From contig BGKB01000115.1 of NCBI GenBank assembly GCA_003116975.1, positions 6,430 to 70,429 on the forward strand: a stretch of DNA of 64,000 bases, read 5' to 3'. Positions 10,701 to 19,906 of the stretch are shown piece by piece. The notes below the pieces were generated by a model. It did no database searches. It saw only the letters and a program-made list of their open reading frames with translations, and was not told the origin of the DNA. Made by a program: the position numbers and the translations under genes. Position 1 is the first letter of the stretch. Every line of letters begins with the position of its first letter. The DNA is from Aurantiochytrium sp. KH105. Lineage: Eukaryota; Sar; Bigyra; Thraustochytrida; Thraustochytriidae.

Positions 10701-12269
10701 GCAGAGGCACACTATCCGGAGCTGCTTCAGGACCAAAAGTGGCTCAAGAGCATCGGCATGGCAGATCAAGTCCCGCAGGAGTTATCCAAGATGGGGCTCT
10801 GGCTGACCAACGCCAAGCGCAAGGACTTCAAGGTTCTCGCCGAGCTGGCCTTCAAGCCTGGCAAGACAGTGCTTCGTGTGCGGGCCCCCGATGGTCGGGA
10901 CTTGGTTCTTAAATCCTTTCATGTGGGTAACGACGAATGGAATGGCCGCTTTTATCGCCAAGTCGCTGCGCTCGTCAAGATTCATTCGGCCTACATTGTT
11001 CGCATCCAGGGAGCCTTTTGGGAGGACGGCCGGCACGGGTGCATCCTTATGCCGTACTATCCAGGCGGCGACCTTGCCGCCTGGATCCGCGACAACCCGC
11101 ATGCAGACGTGGCGACGCGCAGACACATTGCCATTGGCCTTCTTTCGGGTCTTCATGATTTGCATTCTCGAGACCTAATCCACTGCGACGTCAAGCCCGA
11201 GAACGTCTTTCTCGCGCCCGGTCTCTCGCCCGTGCTCGGGGACTTTGATGGCGTGCAAGCCCTCGACGTGACCATGACCCAGCCTTTGCAAACCACCATC
11301 AAGTACCTTGCACCTGAGCTACGCCAGGGCAACATCAGCAAGGTCGGGTCTGCAGTGGACATGTTCTCTGTAGGAGTTGTACTCGCGGAGCTCTTTGGCG
11401 GACTTGCGGCCCCCAACGGGCCTCTTCAATCGCTCATTACCGCGCTGTGCTCAGCAAATCCAGATCAACGCCCCTCTGCGCTGCAGTCCATGCATCACGA
11501 GGCCTTTCAGGTCCAGCCCGTCCCCGTGGACTCGTGCACAATTTGTCTCGACATCTTTCCCCTTACAAAGGGAGTGTCTTGCGCCGATGGCCATTTTACC
11601 TGCAAAGATTGCCTGAGCCAGTCGGTGCGCGCCGCGACCAAGCCCGACGCCCACGTCAAGGTGCTGCGCGACGGAAGTATGTGCTGTGTCTCCCCGGACT
11701 GCGAGCTCTTGATCCCAGGACGAACCCTTGCAACTGCCGTACCGGATGAGGACTTTGCGGCCTTGCTCGTCATTGTGCGCGAGCACTTTGAGCGAGATGC
11801 GGCGGCCGAGCAGGATCGACAGGTGCAGCTTCGGGTCGACTCGCTGCTCCGCGAGCATGGCCTGGACACCACGACGCAGGGGCACCTTCGCGTCATTGAA
11901 AATGAGGTTTTAAACCTGGCATGCCCCCGCTGCTCCACGACGTTTAATGACTTTGAGGGCTGCTGTGCGCTCAAGTGCAGCAAGTGTCCGTGCCGTTTCT
12001 GCGCATGGTGTTTGCATGACGCGGGCGACAATGCAGACGGTTGTCATTTTCACGTGGCCAACTGCCCGGAAAAGCCCGACGACGAAGATGCGGATCCATA
12101 CTTTAGCGACATTGCCATTGTGCGCCAAGCATGGGCCCGCATCCGCGCGCAGCGTCTTCGTCAGTACATGTCGGGCAAGATCGAAGATCAAGAGACACGC
12201 AGCAAAGTGCGTAATCTGCTGCAGCCGCTGCTCACCCCGGATATCGTCGGCGACAATTTTCACCTGTAG
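7796..12269 (+). CDS. LRR-ankyrin-SAM-like-kinase-RBR E3 fusion
   Basis: Eight exons by eye: 7796-7866, 7973-8056, 8142-8225, 8426-8509, 8609-8692, 8774-8857, 8922-9005 and 9080-12269, giving 1254 residues. ATG 7796 (ACGGATGG) opens exon 1, which runs in frame into the first repeat. Donors are GTA(A/C/G)G; acceptors end in (C/T)AG. Exons 2-7 each encode one 28-residue ribonuclease-inhibitor-type LRR (for example LGSNKIGDKGATTLAGAL). The last exon holds two ankyrin-like units (about 213-275), a SAM-like segment (about 322-365), a long helical region (about 390-720), a protein kinase domain (about 783-983; VLK, HCDVKPEN, DFD, APE) and a RING/RBR-type zinc module (about 1009-1196). The zinc module starts CTICLDIF and contains CPRCSTTFNDFEGCC, then FCAWCL, as in HHARI-type RING2. 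Expected role: a cytosolic sensor coupling LRR/ankyrin recognition to phosphorylation and ubiquitin transfer. The ligand is unknown. Confidence 0.85.
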
Positions 12270-12819
12270 AGAGGAGGGGAGGCAAAAAGCGCCGGCAATC
12301 AATACAGCCGAGTCCAGATCCTCGAATCGAAAGAGGGATAAGGAAAAATCAGAAAACTCGAGTGAGTCGAATCAAAACTTTCATCTTTACAAAGTATTAT
12401 TCACCGCAAGGTTTGGGTGACATTCTCATCGGAAAAGAGGGTGGTAAGAAAAAGACATTGCTTGCTGGAACGCGAAACGGGCAATTTTACCGGGACACTA
12501 GGGTCGTGATCTTGTCGAAGCTGTATTCTATTTTCTTATCCGCGTCAGTCTGACAGGCTCGGCGGCAGAAAGGCCTTGTAAATACGTCCTTGCAAATTTA
12601 TCCTTCACATCGCATAAGTAACGCAGAGTCCTCGTAAAAGCTTTGTAACGACCAACTTAGACGAGACGCCTTGCGCTGGTTCTCCCAGGGTCATTGTGGT
12701 TTCCATGCATTAGCGCGGCAACTCCCCTTACCTGCCAGTGCATAACTTTTGAATTCGTTTGACGAATAAATAAATGGAACACCGGGAAGGCAACTTCTCG
12801 ATAATCAAAGTGCTTGTAT
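12270..12819. other. convergent 3' spacer
   Basis: The stretch lies between the 3' ends of two convergent genes. An AATAAATAAA run at about 12765-12774 (plus strand) could serve as a poly(A) signal. Nothing else is recognised. Confidence 0.5.
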
Positions 12820-14133
12820 TCAAAGTCCTGCTCGGCGCGAGCAGCGTCGTCGGATGGGTCGGAAGCTGTTTCCATTCCACTGACACGACCAATCCGCCTC
12901 GCAAGCTTGACGGTCTGACTTGTATTTTTTGCAACTCCCTATTGTTGGACTCATGGTTGGCATTGGTGTTGGGCTTGGCGTTTGAATCGCAGAGCAAATT
13001 CCGCTGTCCCAGTAGCAGTTTTGCGCGAAGCGATCGAGAGAGCACCAGCTGCGACTTATGCTCATCACTGCGCAGAATGTGGAGACCGGCATGCCCTCAA
13101 TTGGGTGCGCCCGGCAGCGCTTGCCCGCATAGTGGCAGGTCGCGCGATTGGCTCGGTTCTTACAGCGGCGACGCGAGAGCTTTCGGCAAGCATCCTTCTG
13201 GTTTTGGTATAGTTTCAGCGCCGTATCAGTTCCATCATCGTCGTCATCGTCATCGTCATCAATATCGTCGGAAAAGATCGCATTGGGTACGTATTCCAAA
13301 ATAAACGACCGAAACGAGCGCACCTTGACATACACGCCGTAGTAGCCCACCCAGCCGCACCCGTGACCCCAGGCTACAATGCCAAGCTGCACAGCGCGAT
13401 CATCGTCTCGCGTACGGAAAAGGGGACTGCCACTATCGCCCTGACAGGCGCTCGTGTCGCCCCCTGCAGCGCACAGGTTAGAGTCGAGGACAAGCGTACT
13501 TCCATAGAGGCTTCGACAGTCTTGAATGGGCACGAGGGGTATGTCTGCGGTGCGAAGCTCCGTTTCCATTTCGCTGGATCCAAATTTGATGGTGCCCCAG
13601 CCCGTCACCGTCGGCCAAAGATCAGATTCTGCATCTTCAGCGGCGGGGTCAGCATTTAGAATCATGATGTCGTCCGATGTGACTTGAAACGGCGGCGTTA
13701 CGTGTACAAGGGCGATGTCGTTCTTGCCTGCAGTTCCTGCAAAGTCGGGGTGCACATAGGTGGTGAATTTTCGATCGCTCTCGCTGCCCACGACCCGGAC
13801 CTGAGCTGGGGCGCTCTCGTCATTGAGATCTCTCGCGCCAAGCACCATGCGCCCTGGTACCGCGCCACCAGGCAAGCAGTGGGCGGCTGTGAGCACCCAG
13901 CTGGAATCAATAAGAGTCCCGCCGCAAAAGTGGCCGGACTTTTCGCCCTGCAGAGACACCATCCACGAGGGCGCTTCGCTAGCAGCCTCGCCATTGACGA
14001 TATTGCCCCAAAGTGGTGATGTCACGCTTTGTACGGCATCATCATCTGTTGCGCAGCAAACCTCCGTCGTCTGGGTGGCGCACAGCACTGCGACAGCCGC
14101 GATGGCTGTCCACTGTGCGGCCTTCACCACCAT
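12820..14133 (-). CDS. secreted chymotrypsin-like serine protease (S1)
   Basis: 437 residues from ATG 14133. A hydrophobic N terminus (AAQWTAIAAVAVLCA) looks like a signal peptide, so the product is probably secreted or extracellular. The mature start is IVNGEAASEAPSWMV, the usual activation site of S1 proteases. The catalytic triad is present: His in TAAHC, Asp in NDIALV, Ser in CQGDSGSP. The residue six before the catalytic Ser (trypsin position 189) is Ser, and the pocket glycines are kept (AWGHG, YGVYVKV). This predicts chymotrypsin-like rather than trypsin-like specificity. After the protease domain come a run of aspartates (about 300-311) and a cysteine-rich C-terminal tail of about 120 residues with a Pro/Thr/Ser linker (TPSPTPMPTMSPT). 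The tail may bind cell wall or matrix. The motif is GDSGS instead of the commoner GDSGG. Confidence 0.92.
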   Translation of the reverse strand: MVVKAAQWTAIAAVAVLCATQTTEVCCATDDDAVQSVTSPLWGNIVNGEAASEAPSWMVSLQGEKSGHFCGGTLIDSSWVLTAAHCLPGGAVPGRMVLGARDLNDESAPAQVRVVGSESDRKFTTYVHPDFAGTAGKNDIALVHVTPPFQVTSDDIMILNADPAAEDAESDLWPTVTGWGTIKFGSSEMETELRTADIPLVPIQDCRSLYGSTLVLDSNLCAAGGDTSACQGDSGSPLFRTRDDDRAVQLGIVAWGHGCGWVGYYGVYVKVRSFRSFILEYVPNAIFSDDIDDDDDDDDDGTDTALKLYQNQKDACRKLSRRRCKNRANRATCHYAGKRCRAHPIEGMPVSTFCAVMSISRSWCSLDRFAQNCYWDSGICSAIQTPSPTPMPTMSPTIGSCKKYKSDRQACEADWSCQWNGNSFRPIRRRCSRRAGL

Positions 14134-15862
14134 GAGCTGAGCTTGTTCTCTCCCTCCCTCTAGCGCTCTCTCCCTCTAGCGCTCGCGAGCATGAATCGGA
14201 TTTGCCGCCGCCGCCCGCCACCGATGGCGAGCGAGCGATCCCTGCGCCCGTGCGCCTGGCTGCTTGGCCGCTGTGATCTGTTGCTGGACGCAGCCTGTGA
14301 TGCCGGCCAGCCATGGCCAGCCAGACAGTCAAGCAGCACTTGCCATAGCGGCAAGTCGGAAGTTTTACTCACTGCACACTTTGCTATACGTATACTTGAA
14401 ATTGTGTCTCCTGCTGCTGCAGCTGGCTGCTGCCGCTGCTGTTGCTGCATGTCAAAGGCTCTGGTGATAGTGGAGTTGGGAGGGCGAGGAGGATAGGATC
14501 GCGCAGCCACGCTTGACAACTAACTGACAGTAATAGTATCAGGGAGAGACTTGAACAGTCAGCAGCAGTGGCAGCTGCAGCAGGTTGGGCTTCAGGCGGC
14601 TAGACAATTTTCTTACATTCATTGTCGGAGCCGCTGTCGCAGACAGACGTTGCTGGCCATACTGCCACTGTTTACACAACAGGCCCGCTCTCAGTGGTCA
14701 AAAAGCCAGGCCGCCAACGGAAGCGAGTCGCTCTGGCACTGGCTACAGCAAACTACTACGTATTTCCAGCAGCAAGGAAATGTGCGAAAGACGATAGTGC
14801 AGGCCTTTTCCGCTCAACGTATAAAGGCGTCTTCGATTTACGAGCAGCCCAGCATGCACGGGCCCACATATTGACTGTGAGTACGACCCGACGACGAGCG
14901 CCGAACTTGTTCCGACTCTGCAGCAGGCCTCATCGAGTATGCGCTGCAGCCCAAACGGTGATGGACGCGTGGAGGAAAGCCGGCCAGCCAACCATGCTGA
15001 CTGCGGCCGGCCGGTAGAAAAGAAGGCCCACCACAGAAACAATCAAGTGGCGGCATGGACAATGAGTGAGAGCGCGGGGCCCAGTCTGCGGCTGCATGCC
15101 ACTCATCCAGCTATCAACCCTCGGATTGGACTCAGACTTGACCGTATACTGATCTCTCACCACGCAGCCAGACTGGCTGGCCGGCTGGCTGGCTGGTGTC
15201 CGTCGATGACATCCCTGCACGCGCAGCTGCTGTTTGCACTGGCCGGTGCCGCCACGGGACGGTCGAGTGTCAATCACAGACGCCGCTGCTTTCGTCGAGC
15301 AGAGCAAGACCGCTGCGCCCGGCCCCGCGGACTGCGCAACGCGCCGAAGCTCTGCGGTGACAGTGGCGTCGTGGCAGCCGGCGCACGCCGCGGCGAGGGC
15401 GCATGGGAAGGGAGGGGTTCGAGGTTTGCGCGCCGCCACGTTGCGCCGCGTTGCGCGCTGCGCTGCGCTGCGCTGCTGCGTCGGCCGGCCCCTGGCAGCT
15501 GCGGTAGCTCGCCGCGCCGTGACCGCTCGCTGCGCTCTCTGCGCTCTCCGCCTGCTCTGCCGTCCCTTGCTCTGCGCGTCCTCTGTCCGCAGACTCTTTC
15601 ATATCGCGTGTCTCCACTGGCAAGAGGCAACGAATGACCCTTTCTTTCCCTCCAATCCCGAACAAGGAAAGCAGAGCAGAGCAGAGCGCCAAGCCAAACG
15701 AAGAGCAGCGCAAGGGCGCAAGGGCGTGCCAGGCCATCCCGGCCACGGACGCGGACCGGCAGCCGACCAACCCGCCCGCACGCACGCACGCCAGCCAGCC
15801 AGTTGGCCGTCAGCCCTCGCGCGGCCGGTCACAGTCAAGTCGGATAGAGAGAGCGAGCAAGC
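14134..15862. other. divergent promoter region
   Basis: This 1.7 kb separates the protease (-) from ferrochelatase (+) and must contain both promoters. At 14148-14180 a 16-bp unit (CGCTCTCTCCCTCTAG) is repeated just upstream of the protease ATG. CTG-rich stretches lie at 14410-14450. GCTG/GGCT repeats lie near 15174-15200. I see no conserved gene; the GC-rich open frames near 15.2-15.8 kb look like composition artefacts. Confidence 0.5.
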
Positions 15863-17074
15863 ATGATGGCGCTGCGAGGCTCGCGACTGCTGCTCCGCAC
15901 GCAGGGCGCGCGCGGACTGGCGGCAGCGGCGACGGCGGCGAACGGAAGCGGCGAAGAGCCTGCGAAAAAGGTCAAGACCGGGATCCTCATGCTTAACATG
16001 GGCGGACCGTCGAAGCCCGAGGAGACCGGGCCGTTCCTGAATCGTCTGTTCCGGGACACAGATATCATTGACCTGGGCGGCGGCCAGATGCAAGAGGTCT
16101 TCGGTACGGTGGTGGCGCGCATGCGGACCCCCAAGGTAGAAAAGCAATACGAGGAGATTGGCGGTAGCCCCATTCGCAAGTGGACCGAGTACCAGGGCAA
16201 GCGCATGGCGGCCATTCTAGACGAAATTCGTCCCGAGAGTGCGCCGCACAAGGCCTACACGGCCTTTCGCTACGCTTCTCCGCTCACAGACGTCGCCTTG
16301 GAAGAGATGAAGAGGGACGGCGTCGAGCATGCCATTGCCTTTTCACAGTTCCCCCAGTGGTCATGCACCACGAGCGGCTCGAGCATGAACGAGCTCTGGC
16401 GCGAGACGCGCCGCCTCGGGCTGCAAGACGACTTTCGCTGGAGCATTATCGACCGCTGGCCCCTCCATGAGGGATTTCTGGAAGCCGTCACCGAGCGAAT
16501 CACGGAGCGCCTTCTCGAGTTCAACGAAAAGACCCGCAAGAACGTTGTCATTGTCTTTAGCGCACACTCGGTGCCCATGAAGGTAGTGGAAAAAGGTGAT
16601 CATTACGTCAACGAAATTGCTGCTAGCGTCAAGGCCGTCATGGAGCGCCTCGACACCAAGGTCGTTGGCGAGGGCAAGATTCCTGGCTTGCGCACCGTCA
16701 ACAAGCACGTGCTCGCGTGGCAGAGCAAGGTTGGTTTTCTTCCTTGGATGGTGCCAAGTACGGAGTCGGTCCTCAAGAACCTGGGCAAGCGTGGCCACAA
16801 ATCTGTCCTCGTCGTTCCCGTTGCCTTTACTTCGGACCATATCGAAACTCTTTTCGAAATCGGCATGGAGTACGCCGAGGATGCCGAAAAGGCGGGCATC
16901 GCCGACTTTCGCTTCACTGAAGGTCTCAACGGCTCTGAGACATTTTGCAATGCTCTCGCTGACGTTGTCAAGAATCATCTCGACGCCAAGCAGAATTACT
17001 CGCCTCAGTACAAGATGAAGTGTCTTACCTGCCAAAAGCCGCTTTGCCGCCAGATCATGAACCCGGCCTTTTGA
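15863..17074 (+). CDS. FECH: ferrochelatase, mitochondrial type
   Basis: 403 residues from ATG 15863. Ferrochelatase inserts Fe2+ into protoporphyrin IX, the last step of haem synthesis. The N terminus (MMALRGSRLLLRTQGARGLAAAA) is rich in Arg and Ala and lacks acids, like a mitochondrial transit peptide. The core starts KTGILMLNMGGPSKPEE. The catalytic His is H235 in FSAHSVPM, and the acidic iron-site segment is SDHIETLFEIGMEYA. The C terminus has C387-x2-C390-x4-C395 (CLTCQKPLCRQ), and C168 sits in WSCTTSGSS. These match the four [2Fe-2S] ligands of animal ferrochelatases, so the enzyme probably carries a cluster. Length is normal for the family. An A-rich AAAATAAAAC signal follows about 140 bp after the stop. 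Confidence 0.97.
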   Translation: MMALRGSRLLLRTQGARGLAAAATAANGSGEEPAKKVKTGILMLNMGGPSKPEETGPFLNRLFRDTDIIDLGGGQMQEVFGTVVARMRTPKVEKQYEEIGGSPIRKWTEYQGKRMAAILDEIRPESAPHKAYTAFRYASPLTDVALEEMKRDGVEHAIAFSQFPQWSCTTSGSSMNELWRETRRLGLQDDFRWSIIDRWPLHEGFLEAVTERITERLLEFNEKTRKNVVIVFSAHSVPMKVVEKGDHYVNEIAASVKAVMERLDTKVVGEGKIPGLRTVNKHVLAWQSKVGFLPWMVPSTESVLKNLGKRGHKSVLVVPVAFTSDHIETLFEIGMEYAEDAEKAGIADFRFTEGLNGSETFCNALADVVKNHLDAKQNYSPQYKMKCLTCQKPLCRQIMNPAF

Positions 17075-17692
17075 ATTCTTTCGTCCTGTCATTATTTTAC
17101 CTTTTTTCGGAGCCCAATTTTTTTCGTATTGTCGTATCTGTTTTGGGGTCTTTGTCGTTCTTGACGTCAAAGCGTGCAGCTTCGGCAGCGTTAGAAAAAA
17201 CAAAAACAAAAAAAATAAAACTTGCGACTCATGATGGACGTCCTCACGCCGAACCTAGTGCATACTTTTTACAAAAAAATGCGATGGCACGTAGCATTCA
17301 AACGATGCACCAGCCAGCCGTACTGATGCCAGCGATTTCTTACCGCATCTACCTCGATTGAGCGGAAAGTACAAAGGTTTTGCACAATCACAAAACCCAT
17401 CACCAAGGTCCGTGTACGTCTGGCCCCCACCAAACAGGATGGAATGTGCTCATTACCTACTCGTCAGATTTTGGTTATAAGTTATCATGAAAGCACGCCA
17501 ATTCTCCCCTTCGTCCGCCAAATGCTGCGCGTGGATGAAACACATTGGCCGCTTAGGGCCTCACCCGCGAGAGGACCCACCACTCAAAAGCAAAAGAAAG
17601 GGCCTGGCGCCAACGTTCTCATGGACTCCGTATTTGTCATCGCCGCGGGCCAAAACAAGAAGACAATTTTCTCCTTCTATTCTTCCTTTCCT
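17075..17692. other. convergent 3' spacer
   Basis: 3' flank shared by ferrochelatase (+) and the next gene (-). The A-rich run with AATAAAAC at about 17205-17220 is a plausible poly(A) signal for ferrochelatase. No gene is seen. Confidence 0.5.
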
Positions 17693-19078
17693 TTATGACC
17701 ACCAGGCGGGCCGAGACTCAATGGCCGTCGAGCCTACACCCGCAGCCTCGGAATCAGCCTCGTCGTCGGCAGTCGAGCTGCAAAAGCTCAAAATGTATTG
17801 CAAAAGACCTTCTTCTTCGTCCTGCTCCGGGTGGGCGTCGCGCAGATCGACCTCGGGAAGCGCCGAAATGGCCTGCAAAAGAAAGTCCTTGACAGCGCGC
17901 GCGTCAAAGGTATCCTCCTTTGCCTCAGCAACAGCCTCTTCGATGGCACTCGATACCAAAGCCTCCGCATTATCGTTGAGCCGCATAATTGCTTCGCTGG
18001 CGCCTTCACGGATCGAGAGGATTGCGGCGGCTGCGGCCTCTGAGCCCAAAGCGCCCTCGAGATCAAAGAACTCATCAACGCGCTTCAAACTTGCTACAGA
18101 GAGCAGATCGCCGACGCGTACAAAGTACTTGAGACGGTTGGCTTCGTTCATGATCACGCTAACCGTTTGGTCGATAGCCACAATACGTTGGCCCGCGGGA
18201 CGGCGCTCGTCGACAATGAGGTTACCGGCATTTCCCTCGGAACGCCAAATGGACGGCACACGGTCGCTATTGTTAAAGATAGCATCCGCGACGAGCACGG
18301 CGCCAAGGCACCTCCAGTCCAGCGCATCGAGGGCCCCAGCGCGCCGTCCCTTGAGTGGCTCCTCTTCGAGATTACGGCCCGGCTCAAAGGACATCAGCAC
18401 GGCCCCTGCCTCACGAAATCGAGGCGCGTGGATCTCGTCACAGGTTCCGTGTGCCGTGACGGGTGCGTCGCGGAGCTCGAAGATGAGTTGGTCCAACTCT
18501 GTCTGGCCCAAAACGCGCATTGACGGCACAGACACGCCGAGCTGGCGGAGGAGGCCATGGGCGACGAACTCGTGTGTGACGCCGAGCACAGGCTTTTGCT
18601 TGAGGACCACAACGCCGCCGCCAGCGCCGCCACCGCCGCCGTTCAGGTCCGCGAGCTTGACGAGAAAGCAACCAAGAGACCCGAGGCCGCCCTGTGCGTG
18701 GTGCACGCCCTCAACGCGGAAAGCGTCTGCGCGCAGGGGCGCAAGGACATCGCCTGGCGTGGCGTTGGCCCAGTCCAAGACGAAGAGCTCGTCCGGGACC
18801 TTGCGCGGCGGGACCTTGGCCGCCGCGCGGGCGTCCAGCACCGCCTGCACGCGCTGCGTGCGTACTTTCCACAAAAAGTGGTCGTCCGCGATGGCCCTCG
18901 TCAGCGCCGCGGCGTCGGACTCCAGGTCCTCGCGCCCAGCGACCGCGGCCGCCACGGCCTCTGCGAGCTCGGCATCGCTCGGCTCCGTCATTCGCAGGCG
19001 CCTGCGCTCTTCGCGCTTCCCTTCCCTCGCTCGATGATCGAAAGGAACTGCTTCATCATCAGCACACTTGCTGGCCAT
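17693..19078 (-). CDS. actin-fragmin-kinase-like protein
   Basis: 461 residues from ATG 19078 (MASKCADDEA). A second in-frame ATG at 18991 (MTEPSDAELAEA) would give 432 residues and is equally possible; the frame upstream of 19078 has no further ATG. The central part resembles the catalytic domain of Physarum actin-fragmin kinase: GGGVVVLKQK with a candidate ATP-site lysine, then LLRQLGVSVPSMRVLG, then LVADAIFNNSDRVPSIW followed by GNAGNLIVDE and IAIDQTVSVI. These are the usual Asp-Asn catalytic loop and metal-binding stretch of that atypical kinase family, which phosphorylates actin in its complex with fragmin. The C-terminal third is Ala/Glu-rich and probably helical, with an acidic end. 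The likely role is control of actin in the cytosol. The substrate is inferred from the family only. Confidence 0.72.
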   Translation of the reverse strand: MASKCADDEAVPFDHRAREGKREERRRLRMTEPSDAELAEAVAAAVAGREDLESDAAALTRAIADDHFLWKVRTQRVQAVLDARAAAKVPPRKVPDELFVLDWANATPGDVLAPLRADAFRVEGVHHAQGGLGSLGCFLVKLADLNGGGGGAGGGVVVLKQKPVLGVTHEFVAHGLLRQLGVSVPSMRVLGQTELDQLIFELRDAPVTAHGTCDEIHAPRFREAGAVLMSFEPGRNLEEEPLKGRRAGALDALDWRCLGAVLVADAIFNNSDRVPSIWRSEGNAGNLIVDERRPAGQRIVAIDQTVSVIMNEANRLKYFVRVGDLLSVASLKRVDEFFDLEGALGSEAAAAAILSIREGASEAIMRLNDNAEALVSSAIEEAVAEAKEDTFDARAVKDFLLQAISALPEVDLRDAHPEQDEEEGLLQYILSFCSSTADDEADSEAAGVGSTAIESRPAWWS

Positions 19079-19354
19079 GCCAGCATGAACGCTGATTGTT
19101 ATTAGGCACAAGAAAGGGGCCGCACGTGCACGCACACGTGCTTTCAACTGCTGCTGGCAGTACCAGTAGGTGGGCTGCTGCCTCCAGTTTGCAGCAGCAG
19201 AAGCAGCAGCAGCTGCTGCTGCCTGCGCTGGTGTGGCTGACGGCGTTTTTGTTCATGATGGCATGTGGCAGACCTGTGACCTTTGGTGGTGACCAGTGAG
19301 TGGAAAGGCGCCGCGACTGGACCTTCAAATTTGCTTGCTGCCGCTCGTGCTTGC

Positions 19355-19380
19355 TTCTTTCTTTCTTTCTTTCTTTCTTT
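19355..19380. repeat. (CTTT)n microsatellite
   Basis: About six and a half units of CTTT in a row, in the 5' flank of the T1-GTPase gene. Confidence 0.95.
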
Positions 19381-19499
19381 CCACTGGCCTAACTTTTTAC
19401 TCTCGCTCCAATCTCACTGTCACTGCAACAATAGCAACACTGTAGCAGCTAGCTGCTCCGCCGTCTGGCTCCTGCAAGCTCATAGGCACGGCGGGCGTG

Positions 19500-19500
<1 letters not shown>

Positions 19501-19544
<44 letters not shown>
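19501..19544. repeat. (TGC)n microsatellite, about 14.7 units
   Basis: An uninterrupted TGC run of 44 bp, about 360 bp upstream of the ATG at 19907. Such a tract is expected to vary in length between isolates. Confidence 0.97.
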
Positions 19545-19547
<3 letters not shown>

Positions 19548-19906
19548 CGATCTCCATGAATCGGGGTGCGCAAGGAAGCGCCAGTCTCGATCGAGCTCCG
19601 ATTCGAGGTACTCGCAGTCGCTGCCCTACCACTGGCTAGGCCCCTCCTAGCAGCCTACTAGGCAACCAGAGGAGCAGAAATTGATCAAAAAGCAAGCAGG
19701 ATCAGCGGAGCCAGCCGGAGACTCAGCGCGGGGTGCAAACCAACAACCAGGCCGACGAACAAACAAACATACGTGGTGCACGCGCGGGGGCGCGCGAGGC
19801 GGGCGAGGCGAGCGGCGACAAGCGGGACCCAGACGGCACCCCGTGCGCTGCGGCTGCGTCGCGCCGCACTTTGCCGCGGAGAGGGACGAGGACTCGCTAA
19901 AAGAGA

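Larger units (their letters stand above)
19079..19906. other. divergent promoter region with microsatellites
   Basis: Lies between two divergently transcribed genes. It contains a (CTTT) tract at 19355-19380 and a (TGC) tract at 19501-19544. No coding frame is supported; polyalanine or polyleucine translations across the TGC tract are artefacts of the repeat. Confidence 0.5.
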
